Positions 35,952 through 44,953 of a stretch of DNA of 64,000 nucleotides are shown here, in pieces. The notes under the pieces were generated by a model that saw nothing but the letters and a program-made list of their open reading frames with translations, ran no database searches and had not been told where the DNA came from. The stretch spans positions 303,768 to 367,767 of the forward strand of contig NZ_JAGGLD010000004.1 of NCBI RefSeq assembly GCF_017874255.1, read 5' to 3'. The stretch is from Paenibacillus shirakamiensis. GTDB lineage: Bacteria; Bacillota; Bacilli; Paenibacillales; Paenibacillaceae. Position 1 is the stretch's first letter. Every line of letters starts with the position of its first letter. The position numbers and the translations under genes were made by a program.

Positions 35952-37058
35952 TTACCATGCAGCAATAATTGAAATGATCACTGAAATTATAATAGGACCT
36001 AGTAAAATTACAAATCCCATCGGTCTTCCAAAATTCAAAGTCCAGCCAATTCCCATCCTCTTTTCTACAAATAGAGAAGGGTCATTCGGATTCACATAAA
36101 TTCCTCCAAGCTTCCAGTAAGTATCATCATGAGCAGGATGAGCACTCGGGTTAACCATTGTCCCTTTTCTCAAACGAATTCCTCCTTGACCTGTATGAAG
36201 GGATAAGAAAAAGATACTGATTAAGATACATAGAGGCATCCCTAAAGATATAATGGCTAAGGTAGTGGGCTCAATACGTCTGAACATGCTGAGCTGCATG
36301 AGACTGAACAATAAAATCATTACGAAGCCCATAAGGATTGTGAACATCGACCATTTACGGCGGAACAGGACCTGATGTTGAATGGATTCCTCCGTATTTC
36401 CCCCAGCCTGTGTCTGCTGTTTGCTTTTCTGGATAATGACATTAGTGGACCAGAAAATAAGCAGCATGACGATCTGTATCACATTGGGAAGAAAGATGCG
36501 CATATAGGTCTTATTCCCTACGCGATCCGCATTTCCCTGCCAATTGTAGTGCATAATTAGTCGATTTGGTGCTAAATCATAGTAGTTCAGGGCGAGTAAG
36601 AAGCAAGTGAGGATGACTCCTAGGTGAATAAGGAACCACAGATTAGAATGAACTAGCTTGCGGCGATGGAAAGAAGTATCAATGACTATTGTGTACTTCG
36701 CTAGTGTTGTAGCTGGCTGCGTGGCTTTGAATTTTTTTGTTTTGCTATAGAAGATAAATTGGATCAGAACAAATAACACAACTGTCATTAAGGTGTAGAT
36801 GGTTACGGATAATTGTTGAACAGCTTCCTTCCCCGTGAACAAAAGGAGGGCTAAAGTCAGCCATAAAATTCCCTGCAAAAGAACATTAATCTGAACAAAT
36901 TGACGCCGCATGGTTGTAAGTGTCTTACCTAAGAACATTTCTTCTGTGACGGATACGCCAAAGCTCATGGTTCTTCGAGTTAGATAAGGTGTCGAAATTA
37001 GTAATGCGTCTATACATGCGAACGTAATAAGCAGAATGCTTGAAAATAGCCAAGACAT
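35952..37058 (-). CDS. Polytopic membrane protein with DUF1648 and DUF5808 segments
   Basis: 368 residues, about eight membrane helices. The DUF1648 signature is NRLIMHYNWQGNADRVGNKT; the C-terminal DUF5808-like segment is DDTYWKLGGIYVNPNDPSLF. Such proteins sit beside YtrA-type GntR regulators, as here (17 bases downstream of the regulator, same operon), and belong to the SdpI-like immunity or transport group by resemblance only. AAAGGAG lies nine bases before the ATG. Confidence 0.8.
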   Translation of the reverse strand: MSWLFSSILLITFACIDALLISTPYLTRRTMSFGVSVTEEMFLGKTLTTMRRQFVQINVLLQGILWLTLALLLFTGKEAVQQLSVTIYTLMTVVLFVLIQFIFYSKTKKFKATQPATTLAKYTIVIDTSFHRRKLVHSNLWFLIHLGVILTCFLLALNYYDLAPNRLIMHYNWQGNADRVGNKTYMRIFLPNVIQIVMLLIFWSTNVIIQKSKQQTQAGGNTEESIQHQVLFRRKWSMFTILMGFVMILLFSLMQLSMFRRIEPTTLAIISLGMPLCILISIFFLSLHTGQGGIRLRKGTMVNPSAHPAHDDTYWKLGGIYVNPNDPSLFVEKRMGIGWTLNFGRPMGFVILLGPIIISVIISIIAAW

Positions 37059-37075
37059 GCTCTCTCACTCCTTTC

Positions 37076-37459
37076 TCAGTTAGGTCGGATCTCGTCATAA
37101 AGACGGTTGATCATGTTAAGCATTTGTTCCCTCTCCATGCCGCGTAATATGGCCTCAGCAAGTATGGGACGCAGTTCACTTGTCTGACGATCTAGGAATT
37201 CTGCAGTAACGAGCGGCATTCCGTCGGGATGAACAACAACTCCTTTTTGACGGTGGATTTGAATATATCCCTCTTGCTTCAACAGGGTATACGCTTTGTT
37301 CACAGTGTGCAGATTAATCCCGATATCTGAGGCCATGCTCCTTACTGAAGGAAGTGCTTCGCCAAATTCTAACTCGCCACGAGCGATGCCTTCAATAATC
37401 TGATTGTATAATTGAGTGTAGATGGGGAGTTCGGACTGCATATCTAGTTGAATGAGCAA
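37076..37459 (-). CDS. GntR family regulator, YtrA subfamily
   Basis: 128 residues. Winged helix ALPSVRSMASDIGINLHTVN and a short C-terminal helical pair (LRPILAEAILRGMEREQMLN) without a large effector domain, which defines the YtrA group. These act on operons of membrane or ABC proteins and repress themselves. The TTG at 37459 is six bases after AAAGGAGG; an ATG at 37477 upstream lacks a site and overlaps the palindrome at 37475. First gene of the operon with the DUF1648 protein. Confidence 0.88.
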   Translation of the reverse strand: MLIQLDMQSELPIYTQLYNQIIEGIARGELEFGEALPSVRSMASDIGINLHTVNKAYTLLKQEGYIQIHRQKGVVVHPDGMPLVTAEFLDRQTSELRPILAEAILRGMEREQMLNMINRLYDEIRPN

Positions 37460-37474
37460 GGGGTACCTCCTTTG

Positions 37475-37503
37475 CATCTGTTATACATATAATATAACAG
37501 ATG
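37475..37503. promoter_or_regulatory. Palindromic operator of the YtrA-type regulator
   Basis: CATCTGTTATA-N7-TATAACAGATG is a perfect 11-bp inverted repeat 15 bases upstream of the regulator start and overlaps AT-rich -10-like sequence. Autoregulation is the expected mode for YtrA regulators (inference). Confidence 0.75.
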
Positions 37504-37653
37504 TATTCTAAGAGTGAAAGTTAATTTTAAATTTTTTTTGCTACAATTTGGATTTGAATGGACTTACCATATAGTTAAAAGGATGACCTAGTTATAGCTG
37601 AGCCTGATATAACGAACTCTTCAATGAAGAGCAAAGGAAACAGGGACTATAGC

Positions 37654-37793
37654 ATGACCAGAATTGCCAAAAATGTTATAGAACTTATTGGAAATACCCC
37701 TTGTTAGAACTATCTAAGCATGGTGAAGGATTACACCCCAAGAGTATCCTGCTTACGAAGCTGGAATATTTTAACCCTTCTTGTATTCTATAG
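37654..37793 (+). pseudogene. Frameshifted and truncated cysteine synthase (cysK) remnant
   Basis: The ATG at 37654 after AAAGGA gives MTRIAKNVIELIGNTP, the start of O-acetylserine sulfhydrylase. A single lost base near 37700 shifts the frame (a TAG follows at once); in the next frame translation continues LLELSKHGEGLHPKSILLTK and then LEYFNPS, the substrate-binding start of CysK, then CIL and stop at 37791. Catalytic Lys and all the rest are missing, about 50 of ~310 residues remain. A terminator for acnA lies right after. Confidence 0.8.
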
Positions 37794-37822
37794 CCCTTAA
37801 GTAAATGGATAGTTCTAATAAC

Positions 37823-37859
37823 AAAAAAAGGAGCCGGCTCATAGCCGACTCCTTTTTTT
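37823..37859 (-). terminator. Rho-independent terminator of acnA
   Basis: AAAAAAAGGAG and CTCCTTTTTTT with inner CGGC/GCCG; A and T runs on both sides make it work in both directions. Confidence 0.9.
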
Positions 37860-37870
37860 GAATATCTAGA

Positions 37871-40597
37871 TTAGGATTTGATCTCAGAAGCTTCGATCAT
37901 TTGACGAAGAACCGTCTGTAGAATACCACCATTGTGGTAGTAATCTACGTCTACCATGCTATCTAGACGAGCAACCGCAGGGAATTCAAACTGCGTACCA
38001 TCTACGCGTGTAGCAATGACCGTAAGCGTCTGACCTGGCTTCACATCATTGTCGATGCCCAGAATATCGAACGTTTCCGTTCCATCCAGTCCGAGAGTCT
38101 TCCAGCCGTGTCCTTCTTGGAATTGAAGCGGCAGAACGCCCATTCCTACAAGGTTACTACGGTGAATCCGCTCGAAGCTCTCTGCGATGACAGCTTTGAC
38201 GCCAAGCAAGAATGTACCTTTGGCTGCCCAGTCACGTGAACTTCCTGTACCGTATTCTTTACCTGCTAGTACGACAAGGTTCGTTCCAGCATTCTGGTAG
38301 TTCATCGATGCATCATAGATAGACATGATCTCATCCGTAGGTAGATATTTGGTTACGCCACCTTCTGTGCCCGGAGCTACTTGGTTACGGATTCGGATGT
38401 TGGCGAAAGTTCCGCGCATCATGACTTCGTGATTACCCCGACGTGAGCCGTAAGAGTTGAAATCTTTACGTGCAACACCATGCTCATTCAAATAGATACC
38501 CGCTGGGCTTGTAGGCGTAATATTACCTGCTGGAGAGATATGGTCCGTAGTTACGGAATCTCCTAGCAAGGCAAGGACACGAGCTCCGCGAATCTCTTCG
38601 ATATCCTGAACGCCATCTCCAATTTTTGTGAAGAATGGAGGGTTAGCAATGTAAGTGGATTTGTCATCCCATTCATACAATTCTCCCTCAGGTACAGGAA
38701 TGGAGTTCCAACGTTCATTTTGTGTAAATACATTCTCGTACTTGCTACGGAACATAGCTGGACTAACGGATAGTCCGATCGCATCTTTAATTTCTTGTGA
38801 AGACGGCCAGATGTCTTTAAGGTAGACCGGGTTGCCTTCTGGATCATGACCGAGTGGATCATTTTGTAGATCAATATTTACGGTACCTGCAATAGCGTAA
38901 GCTACTACGAGTGGTGGCGAGCCAAGGTAATTGGCTTTGACTTGGGCATGAACGCGGCCCTCAAAGTTCCGGTTACCTGAGATGACAGCTGCCACCGTCA
39001 TATCATTTTCACTAATGGCTGCACTTACTTCGTCTGGCAGTGGACCGGAGTTCCCGATACATGTTGCACAGCCATAACCAGCTACATAGAAGCCAAGCTG
39101 TTCTAGGGAACGAATTAGACCTGCTTTTTCCAAGTATTCCGTTACCACCAGAGAACCTGGAGTTAAGCTTGTTTTTACATAGGCAGGCTTCGTAAGACCG
39201 CGTTCGATCGCTTTCTTAGCCAGCAATCCTGCTCCAAGCATAACACTTGGGTTCGATGTATTCGTACAGCTTGTAATCGCGGCGATTACGACTGCACCTG
39301 TCCCCATTTGGCTTACTTCTCCATTAGGATGCTTCACTTCAACAACTTGAGCGATTTTATCATCACTAAGGCCATAGCCGCCTTTTTCTACAGGGGTACG
39401 GATAATGCCGTTAAAGTTGGATTGCATTTCAGTTAGTTCTACACGGTCTTGGGGACGCTTAGGTCCAGCCAAACTCGGTACAACCGAAGCCAAATCCATC
39501 TCGATCAAGTCGCTGAACTGTGGATCTACCGTATCGCTTGTACGGAACATACCTTGTGCTTTGTAATAAGCTTCAACTAGAGCAATTTGCTCATCTGGAC
39601 GACCCGTGCTGCGTAGGTAGTTCAACGTCTCATCATCTACAGGGAAATAACCTACTGTGGCACCATATTCAGGAGCCATGTTAGCTACTGTAGCGCGGTC
39701 AGCTAGACTGATGTTGGATAGACCCGGTCCGTAGAACTCTACGAATTTGCCTACAACACCTTTTTTACGAAGCATTTGAGTTACAGTTAGCGCCAAGTCT
39801 GTAGCTGTAGCGCCTTCAGTTAGGCTACCTACAAGCTTAAATCCGATTACTTCCGGAGCTACGAAGTACAAGGGTTGACCAAGCATACCTGCTTCGGCTT
39901 CAATTCCGCCCACGCCCCAGCCCACTACGCCAAGTCCGTTGATCATCGTAGTATGGGAGTCCGTACCTACCAAGGAGTCTGGGAATACAACAGTCTCGCC
40001 ATCAATGGTCTTCGTAGCAGCTACGGAAGCCAAGTATTCTAAGTTAACCTGATGCACGATACCTGTTGCCGGTGGAACAGCGCGGAAATTATTGAAAGCC
40101 GTCTGTGCCCAGCGAAGAAAGCGGTAACGTTCTTCATTCCGTTCAAATTCAACATTCATATTATATTCGAGTGCATCTTCTGTACCGTAAGCATCGACCA
40201 TAACAGAGTGGTCAATAACAAGGTCAACCGGAACGAGCGGGTTGATCTGCTTCGGGTCGCCGCCAGCTTTCTTCACGGTGTCGCGCATAGCAGCGAGATC
40301 GACAACAACGGGAACACCTGTGAAGTCTTGCAATACGATACGAGCGGGGATAAAAGGAATCTCCTTATTGCTGTCTTGACCTTCGGTCCAGTCCGCAATT
40401 TGTTTTACATGTTCAGGGGTAATGGCTCTACCATCAAATTGTCTAACAGCCGCTTCAAGCAATACTTTAATAGAAAAAGGCAATTTGGATACATGGCTGA
40501 AGCCTTGTTGTTCAAGCGCTTGTAGATCGAAATAACGGTAGCTTCTACCGCCTACTTCTAAGTTCTTGGATACGGAAAATTGGTCGTGAATGGGCAT
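37871..40597 (-). CDS. acnA: Aconitate hydratase
   Basis: 908 residues. Aconitase isomerises citrate and isocitrate in the TCA cycle, and in bacilli the iron-free form binds RNA. The [4Fe-4S] ligands lie in [17 protein letters not shown] (~443) and [15 protein letters not shown] (~509-512). [19 protein letters not shown] and the C-terminal swivel-domain segment [16 protein letters not shown] are typical. The frame is open to 40714, but AGGAGG seven bases before the ATG at 40597 ([12 protein letters not shown]) settles the start. Monocistronic, with a long leader. Confidence 0.97.
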   Translation of the reverse strand: MPIHDQFSVSKNLEVGGRSYRYFDLQALEQQGFSHVSKLPFSIKVLLEAAVRQFDGRAITPEHVKQIADWTEGQDSNKEIPFIPARIVLQDFTGVPVVVDLAAMRDTVKKAGGDPKQINPLVPVDLVIDHSVMVDAYGTEDALEYNMNVEFERNEERYRFLRWAQTAFNNFRAVPPATGIVHQVNLEYLASVAATKTIDGETVVFPDSLVGTDSHTTMINGLGVVGWGVGGIEAEAGMLGQPLYFVAPEVIGFKLVGSLTEGATATDLALTVTQMLRKKGVVGKFVEFYGPGLSNISLADRATVANMAPEYGATVGYFPVDDETLNYLRSTGRPDEQIALVEAYYKAQGMFRTSDTVDPQFSDLIEMDLASVVPSLAGPKRPQDRVELTEMQSNFNGIIRTPVEKGGYGLSDDKIAQVVEVKHPNGEVSQMGTGAVVIAAITSCTNTSNPSVMLGAGLLAKKAIERGLTKPAYVKTSLTPGSLVVTEYLEKAGLIRSLEQLGFYVAGYGCATCIGNSGPLPDEVSAAISENDMTVAAVISGNRNFEGRVHAQVKANYLGSPPLVVAYAIAGTVNIDLQNDPLGHDPEGNPVYLKDIWPSSQEIKDAIGLSVSPAMFRSKYENVFTQNERWNSIPVPEGELYEWDDKSTYIANPPFFTKIGDGVQDIEEIRGARVLALLGDSVTTDHISPAGNITPTSPAGIYLNEHGVARKDFNSYGSRRGNHEVMMRGTFANIRIRNQVAPGTEGGVTKYLPTDEIMSIYDASMNYQNAGTNLVVLAGKEYGTGSSRDWAAKGTFLLGVKAVIAESFERIHRSNLVGMGVLPLQFQEGHGWKTLGLDGTETFDILGIDNDVKPGQTLTVIATRVDGTQFEFPAVARLDSMVDVDYYHNGGILQTVLRQMIEASEIKS

Positions 40598-40772
40598 CTG
40601 TGAACCTCCTAGTTTTTTTGCGAAAGAAGCATAGACATTGCAATCATCTTCTATAGACGTAAAAGCAATGGCAAAGCCGTGCTTTTCGACTTTCTTTTTC
40701 ATAACATCATTCATTAATGAGAGCTAAGTTGTTCCATTAGATGAAACGTAATTTCAAAATATTTCTTACTTA

Positions 40773-40801
40773 AGTATACCGCCTCTTCCTTAGTGAGTAA
40801 A
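40773..40801 (-). promoter_or_regulatory. Probable sigma-A promoter of acnA
   Basis: On the minus strand TTTACT-N17-TATACT. It predicts a transcript start near 40766 and an untranslated leader of about 170 bases. Confidence 0.55.
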
Positions 40802-40999
40802 GTATTTTTTGCGCCTAAATTGCGGAAATATACTGGAAATTTTGCGATAGTTCAGGGTATGTTAGAGGCTTATCCGCAACATACTGTCCGCTCTTGAATC
40901 ATATAATTTTAAGCAAGGCTTGTGGCCTAACAATTCGTTCAATTATTGATGAAGATAAGAACAAAAATTGACCTTACTTATGGAAAGGTGGCACTCATA
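40802..40999. other. Intergenic region between acnA promoter and amidase-like gene
   Basis: About 200 AT-rich bases. I see no hairpin, riboswitch or coding region here beyond the expected promoter of the plus-strand gene. Confidence 0.4.
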
Positions 41000-42001
41000 A
41001 TGGCTGAAGAATGGAAAGGGGCCTTATCTGCCTATATCCAACAGCAGAATAAGGATGAAGTGGATTATCGCCCGCATACCGTGCCTACAGTAGTTACGGA
41101 TTTGGATTATTTGGTGCAACGTGGCGAACGGAAGCAAATGCTTGAAGCATGGTATAAGAAAAGAAAAGCGACACCGCTGCGCAGTGAGACGAGAGCAAAA
41201 TTACTGCGAGAGGTTGAGCAGCGTGAAGGGGAAGTAGAGATTGATCTAGAGTTCCACCGAACGATCTATTATGAGAAGGGCGGCGTCTCTCATAAGGAAG
41301 AACGAATCGATTATGAACGTCTAACACTACAGCGAGAGAATAGAGATTGGTCTATAATTCGCGTAGTCGTGCAGGTCCCAGAGCGCCATCCGGTAACAAA
41401 GCTTCCCCATAATGAACAGTATACAGATCAAGATATTCCAATAGCTCAGGGTCGTCCCTATTTAAATAATAAAGTACTTGGCGACGGGGGAAGAAGCAGG
41501 TCTAGTATATATAAAAGGGCAGAAGCTGCCGATTATGCAGATCGATGGTGGGATAAAACAAACCCGGAATTTGCCGATTTTGCAGTAGATTGCACGAATT
41601 ATATCTCGCAAAGTCTCTTTGCAGGGGGCGCTCCAATCAACTATACTGGAAAAAGAGAATCGGGCTGGTGGTATAAAGGTTATGTCGGAAGCAAAGAGGC
41701 TTGGAGCTATAGCTGGGCTGTGGCTAACAGCTTGGAGCGCTACTTAAGTAGAGGCGGACTGGGTGCGACAATTGTCGAACGTCCAGAGCAACTAGACCTA
41801 GGAGATGTCATTATCTATGACTGGGATGGCAAGGGTACGTACGGACACAGCACGATAGTAACTGCTTTTGATGCTTCCGGCATGCCGCTTGTAAATGCTC
41901 ATACCACAAGTAGTAAGCACAGGTATTGGGATTATCAAGATTCCTATGCCTGGACGAAGAATACCGTGCACCGCTTATTTCATATAGCGGATCGGTTCTG
42001 A
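41000..42001 (+). CDS. Putative amidase domain protein (Amidase_6 / NlpC-P60-like fold)
   Basis: 333 residues, no signal peptide. Residues ~1-150 are a charged helical and beta region with no known domain. The C-terminal half is the putative amidase domain: catalytic Cys in FAVDCTNYISQSLFAGG and His in GTYGHSTIVTAFD, with a final His in LVNAHTTSSKHRYW. In spore-formers such proteins are thought to be murein-associated. The ATG at 41000 has GAAAGGTGG eight bases upstream; an earlier in-frame ATG (40949) does not. It precedes ddl by 24 bases, consistent with an envelope role. Confidence 0.85.
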   Translation: MAEEWKGALSAYIQQQNKDEVDYRPHTVPTVVTDLDYLVQRGERKQMLEAWYKKRKATPLRSETRAKLLREVEQREGEVEIDLEFHRTIYYEKGGVSHKEERIDYERLTLQRENRDWSIIRVVVQVPERHPVTKLPHNEQYTDQDIPIAQGRPYLNNKVLGDGGRSRSSIYKRAEAADYADRWWDKTNPEFADFAVDCTNYISQSLFAGGAPINYTGKRESGWWYKGYVGSKEAWSYSWAVANSLERYLSRGGLGATIVERPEQLDLGDVIIYDWDGKGTYGHSTIVTAFDASGMPLVNAHTTSSKHRYWDYQDSYAWTKNTVHRLFHIADRF

Positions 42002-42025
42002 ACATAAAGTGAAAAGAGGTTAACC

Positions 42026-43126
42026 ATGGGACAGGATAAGTTAACCGTTGGTCTAGTATACGGCGGGAAGTCTGGAGAACATGAAGTGTCGCTTCAAACG
42101 GCCTTCGCAGTGATGAATGCATTTAATTTTAACAAATATGATGTGCTTCCTTTCTATATTACGAAGCAAGGCGAATGGAGAGTAGGCTCTAAGCTTCATG
42201 CTCCTTTCGCTGATTTAACTCATTTGCGTCTTGAAAAGGAGGCAGGGGACACTTCTATAGCGATCCAGCAATTGTTCAGCAAGCTGGCTACAGGTCAAGC
42301 GGCTGTAGATGTGGTATTCCCACTTCTTCATGGAACTTATGGAGAAGATGGTACGATTCAAGGATTGTTCGAAATGGCAGACCTTCCCTACGTAGGTGCA
42401 GGTGTGCTTAGCTCAGCGGCAGGTATGGATAAAGTAGTAATGAAGAAACTTTTTGCCGATGCGGGACTGGAACAATGTAAATATTGTTATTTCACTGGCC
42501 CTCAATGGGAACGTAACAGCCATACGCTAATTCAGGGGATTGAAGATAAGCTGGGTTACCCATGTTTCGTGAAGCCGGCTAATCTTGGATCTAGCGTAGG
42601 AATCTCCAAAGCCTCCAATCGTGATGAACTGCTTAAAGCCGTAGACTATGCGTTCCGCTATGATCTGAAAGTTATCGTAGAGGAATTTGTACAAGCCCGT
42701 GAAATTGAAGTGGGTGTCCTAGGTAATGATGATGCGGAAGCCTCGGTGCCGGGTGAGGTTGTGTCGTCTAGTGATAGTGAATACTATGACTATCAAGCTA
42801 AATATTTGGATGGTAAGTCTCAAATGGTCATTCCAGCTACAATAGATACGGAACTTGCGGAGCGGATTCGCGAACTCGCCGTAAAGGCGTTCAAGGCCAC
42901 CGAAGGCAGTGGCTTATGTCGTGCAGATTTCTTCCTTACAGCGGATCAATCGATTCTAATTAATGAAGTGAACACGATGCCTGGCTTCACGCCATTCAGT
43001 ATGTATCCCCTCCTGTGGAGAGAGACTGGTGTATCCTATGAATCCCTATTGGATCGCTTAATTGATCTAGCTCAACAGCGCTATGATGCTAGGCAGAATC
43101 TGGACTTCAACAATGGAGTGAACTAA
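42026..43126 (+). CDS. ddl: D-alanine--D-alanine ligase
   Basis: 366 residues of the ATP-grasp family. Start motif VGLVYGGKSGEHEVSLQTA, ATP-grasp segment CFVKPANLGSSVGISKA, omega-loop region SDSEYYDYQAKYLDG with the Tyr typical of D-Ala ligases, and C-terminal metal site FINEVNT-like ILINEVNTMPGFTPFSMYP. Makes D-Ala-D-Ala for peptidoglycan. I see no feature of D-lactate ligases. Followed within two bases by a small gene. Confidence 0.95.
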   Translation: MGQDKLTVGLVYGGKSGEHEVSLQTAFAVMNAFNFNKYDVLPFYITKQGEWRVGSKLHAPFADLTHLRLEKEAGDTSIAIQQLFSKLATGQAAVDVVFPLLHGTYGEDGTIQGLFEMADLPYVGAGVLSSAAGMDKVVMKKLFADAGLEQCKYCYFTGPQWERNSHTLIQGIEDKLGYPCFVKPANLGSSVGISKASNRDELLKAVDYAFRYDLKVIVEEFVQAREIEVGVLGNDDAEASVPGEVVSSSDSEYYDYQAKYLDGKSQMVIPATIDTELAERIRELAVKAFKATEGSGLCRADFFLTADQSILINEVNTMPGFTPFSMYPLLWRETGVSYESLLDRLIDLAQQRYDARQNLDFNNGVN

Positions 43127-43128
43127 GT

Positions 43129-43446
43129 ATGGGATTTCAGACAGAGTTCAACTCCGTGTGCAAGTTCAAAAATGAGCAGGAATTGTATGAACTGATGGAA
43201 TATGGCCGGGGTAAAATGGTGAAAACCGGACTCCGCGTGTTCCCGACAGGTCAGAAAGTCATTGCCTATACGCCGGACAACCGAGCTGTAGCTATTGTTA
43301 AAATACAGGGCTGTATTGCGGAGATTAATTTTAATGGGGAAGAAGTGACAGAAGTCGAAATGTCTCTGATTCGTCCACTGACTGATGAAGAATCTCGTGT
43401 GCAGACAGCTTTAGCTTATGAAATGTTCTTCTCAGACCATGCATGA
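43129..43446 (+). CDS. Small protein of unknown function coupled to ddl
   Basis: 105 residues, starting two bases after the ddl stop with GGAGTG inside the ddl end, so translation is probably coupled. The sequence (MGFQTEFNSVCKFKNEQELY; PTGQKVIAYTPDNRAVAIVK) predicts an alpha-beta fold. No catalytic motif. Conserved linkage to ddl would suggest a cell-wall link; this is a guess. Confidence 0.7.
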   Translation: MGFQTEFNSVCKFKNEQELYELMEYGRGKMVKTGLRVFPTGQKVIAYTPDNRAVAIVKIQGCIAEINFNGEEVTEVEMSLIRPLTDEESRVQTALAYEMFFSDHA

Positions 43447-43491
43447 TTTGAGTCTAGTTGAGGAATACCAATCTATAAGAGTTGGAAGAAT

Positions 43492-43521
43492 CGTTAATCC
43501 ACTGTGATTAACGGTTTTTTT
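43492..43521 (+). terminator. Terminator of the ddl operon
   Basis: CGTTAATC-CACTGT-GATTAACG followed by GTTTTTTT. Confidence 0.88.
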
Positions 43522-43554
43522 GGCAATGGATATAAAAAAAGAAGGTGAGCACAA

Positions 43555-44556
43555 GTGATCGTACGATTCGGTTATGTCGCTATGTCTACACGGGTTAAGA
43601 ATGCATCGCCTTCCAAGACCATGACCTACAAGAGCTTCAGTCAATTGGCAGACAGACCGGCTGCCCTGCGTAGGTTAGAACACGTAGCTGCTGAGAATTT
43701 GCATAATACCCTACGCTTACTTAAGCATAATCGGGCTTATGATATTAAAGTATATCGGTTCTCCTCTAAGATGATTCCTCTGGCTACTCATGGAGAGTTA
43801 ATGGATTGGAATCCTTGGCCTGCGCTTCAAGCGGATTTCAAGGCGATTGGCGACTATGTCAAAAAGGAAGACATGCGTGTCTCTTTTCACCCGGATCATT
43901 TCACGGTATTAAGTACACCTCGTCCTGAAGTGCTTGCGAGTTCAATTCGTGATTTGGATTACCATATCATGATGCTTGACGCTATGGGGCTAAATGCACG
44001 CTCAAAGAATAATATTCATATTGGTGGAGCATATGGAGATAAGCCTTCGGCGGCTGAACGATTTAAGGAGAATGTCCTACAATTACCCAATAAAATTAGA
44101 CAGCGTCTTACATTTGAGAACGATGATAAAACCTTTAATGCCTTAGAGACGCTAGCAGTCTGTGAGGAACTTCAGATGCCTATGGTACTTGATATTCATC
44201 ATCAATCGGTCAATCATGAGGGAGAAGATCCTGCTTCCTTATGGCCACGTATTCAATCTACATGGCAAACGGCATATGCACAGGCAGATTCTTCAGCTTC
44301 CGATCCGCTTCCTCCAAAGATACACGCTTCTAGTCCGAAAAGTATCACGGATCCTCGCAGTCATGCCGATCATGTGGATGTAGGCCCACTGCTGGATTTT
44401 CTTAGGAAAATTGCACCCATCACTGACAGGATAGATGTAATGATCGAAGCGAAGTTGAAAGACGGAGCGCTTTTCAATCTAATGGAGGATTTGGCTCTTT
44501 ATAGCGCAGAGGGCGTTCGCATATTAAATGAAGCATCGGTTGAAATTTTAACTTAA
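43555..44556 (+). CDS. uvsE: UV DNA damage endonuclease (UVDE)
   Basis: 333 residues of the TIM-barrel UvsE family, which nicks 5' of UV dimers and other lesions independent of UvrABC. Opening VRFGYVAMSTRVKNASPSKT, metal residues in VSFHPDHFTVLSTPRPE, NNIHIGGAYGDK, LTFENDDKTFN, LDIHHQSVNHEG, KIHASSPK and the closing IDVMIEAKLKDGALFNLM. In spore-formers it helps repair spores. The GTG is five bases after AAGGTGAG. Confidence 0.95.
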   Translation: MIVRFGYVAMSTRVKNASPSKTMTYKSFSQLADRPAALRRLEHVAAENLHNTLRLLKHNRAYDIKVYRFSSKMIPLATHGELMDWNPWPALQADFKAIGDYVKKEDMRVSFHPDHFTVLSTPRPEVLASSIRDLDYHIMMLDAMGLNARSKNNIHIGGAYGDKPSAAERFKENVLQLPNKIRQRLTFENDDKTFNALETLAVCEELQMPMVLDIHHQSVNHEGEDPASLWPRIQSTWQTAYAQADSSASDPLPPKIHASSPKSITDPRSHADHVDVGPLLDFLRKIAPITDRIDVMIEAKLKDGALFNLMEDLALYSAEGVRILNEASVEILT

Positions 44557-44953
44557 GGAAGGAAAAGAATCATATTGTTTCAAGGAGGCTCTCTGGGTAC
44601 AATAAGGACGGTTAGATGATGAAATCAGTGTTGTCTAATGGTTAATATGTGGGGAACCAGAAAATTCTGAAAACGATAGGAAAGTGGATTATATATCGAG
44701 AGTGTCCCGAGATCTTGATTTTGGGACACTCTTTTTTTACTGAAGATAAATCATTTTTTGTGAAGTGAAAATTACTCTTCAGTAGTCCTTTTCTCTCCAA
44801 TAATCAATTAATACTTAAAAAAGGTTTAGAATTTTTTTTCATATGAAAATAAGGCTAAAAATTGCGTGTTTTTGCATTGACTATGAATAACTTTTTCGGG
44901 TAACGTATAGATTGGAAACAGGAAAAAAATAGAAAATATAAGTAGAGAGTTGA
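44557..44953. other. 397-bp gap with terminator and inverted repeat
   Basis: No convincing coding region. It contains GGAGG at 44583-44588 without a useful frame, a strong terminator (44700-44738) far from the uvsE stop, then TACTGAAGA / TCTTCAGTA (44738-44784) and a very AT-rich stretch. The 140 bases between the uvsE stop and the terminator could be 3' untranslated RNA or a small RNA. Confidence 0.4.
44700..44738 (+). terminator. Rho-independent terminator
   Basis: GAGTGTCCC / GGGACACTC with a 14-base loop, followed by seven T residues, 143 bases after the uvsE stop. Confidence 0.9.

Noticed and set aside
40052..40525. 157-codon plus-strand frame inside acnA
   Set aside because: Antisense shadow of a conserved gene without start signals.
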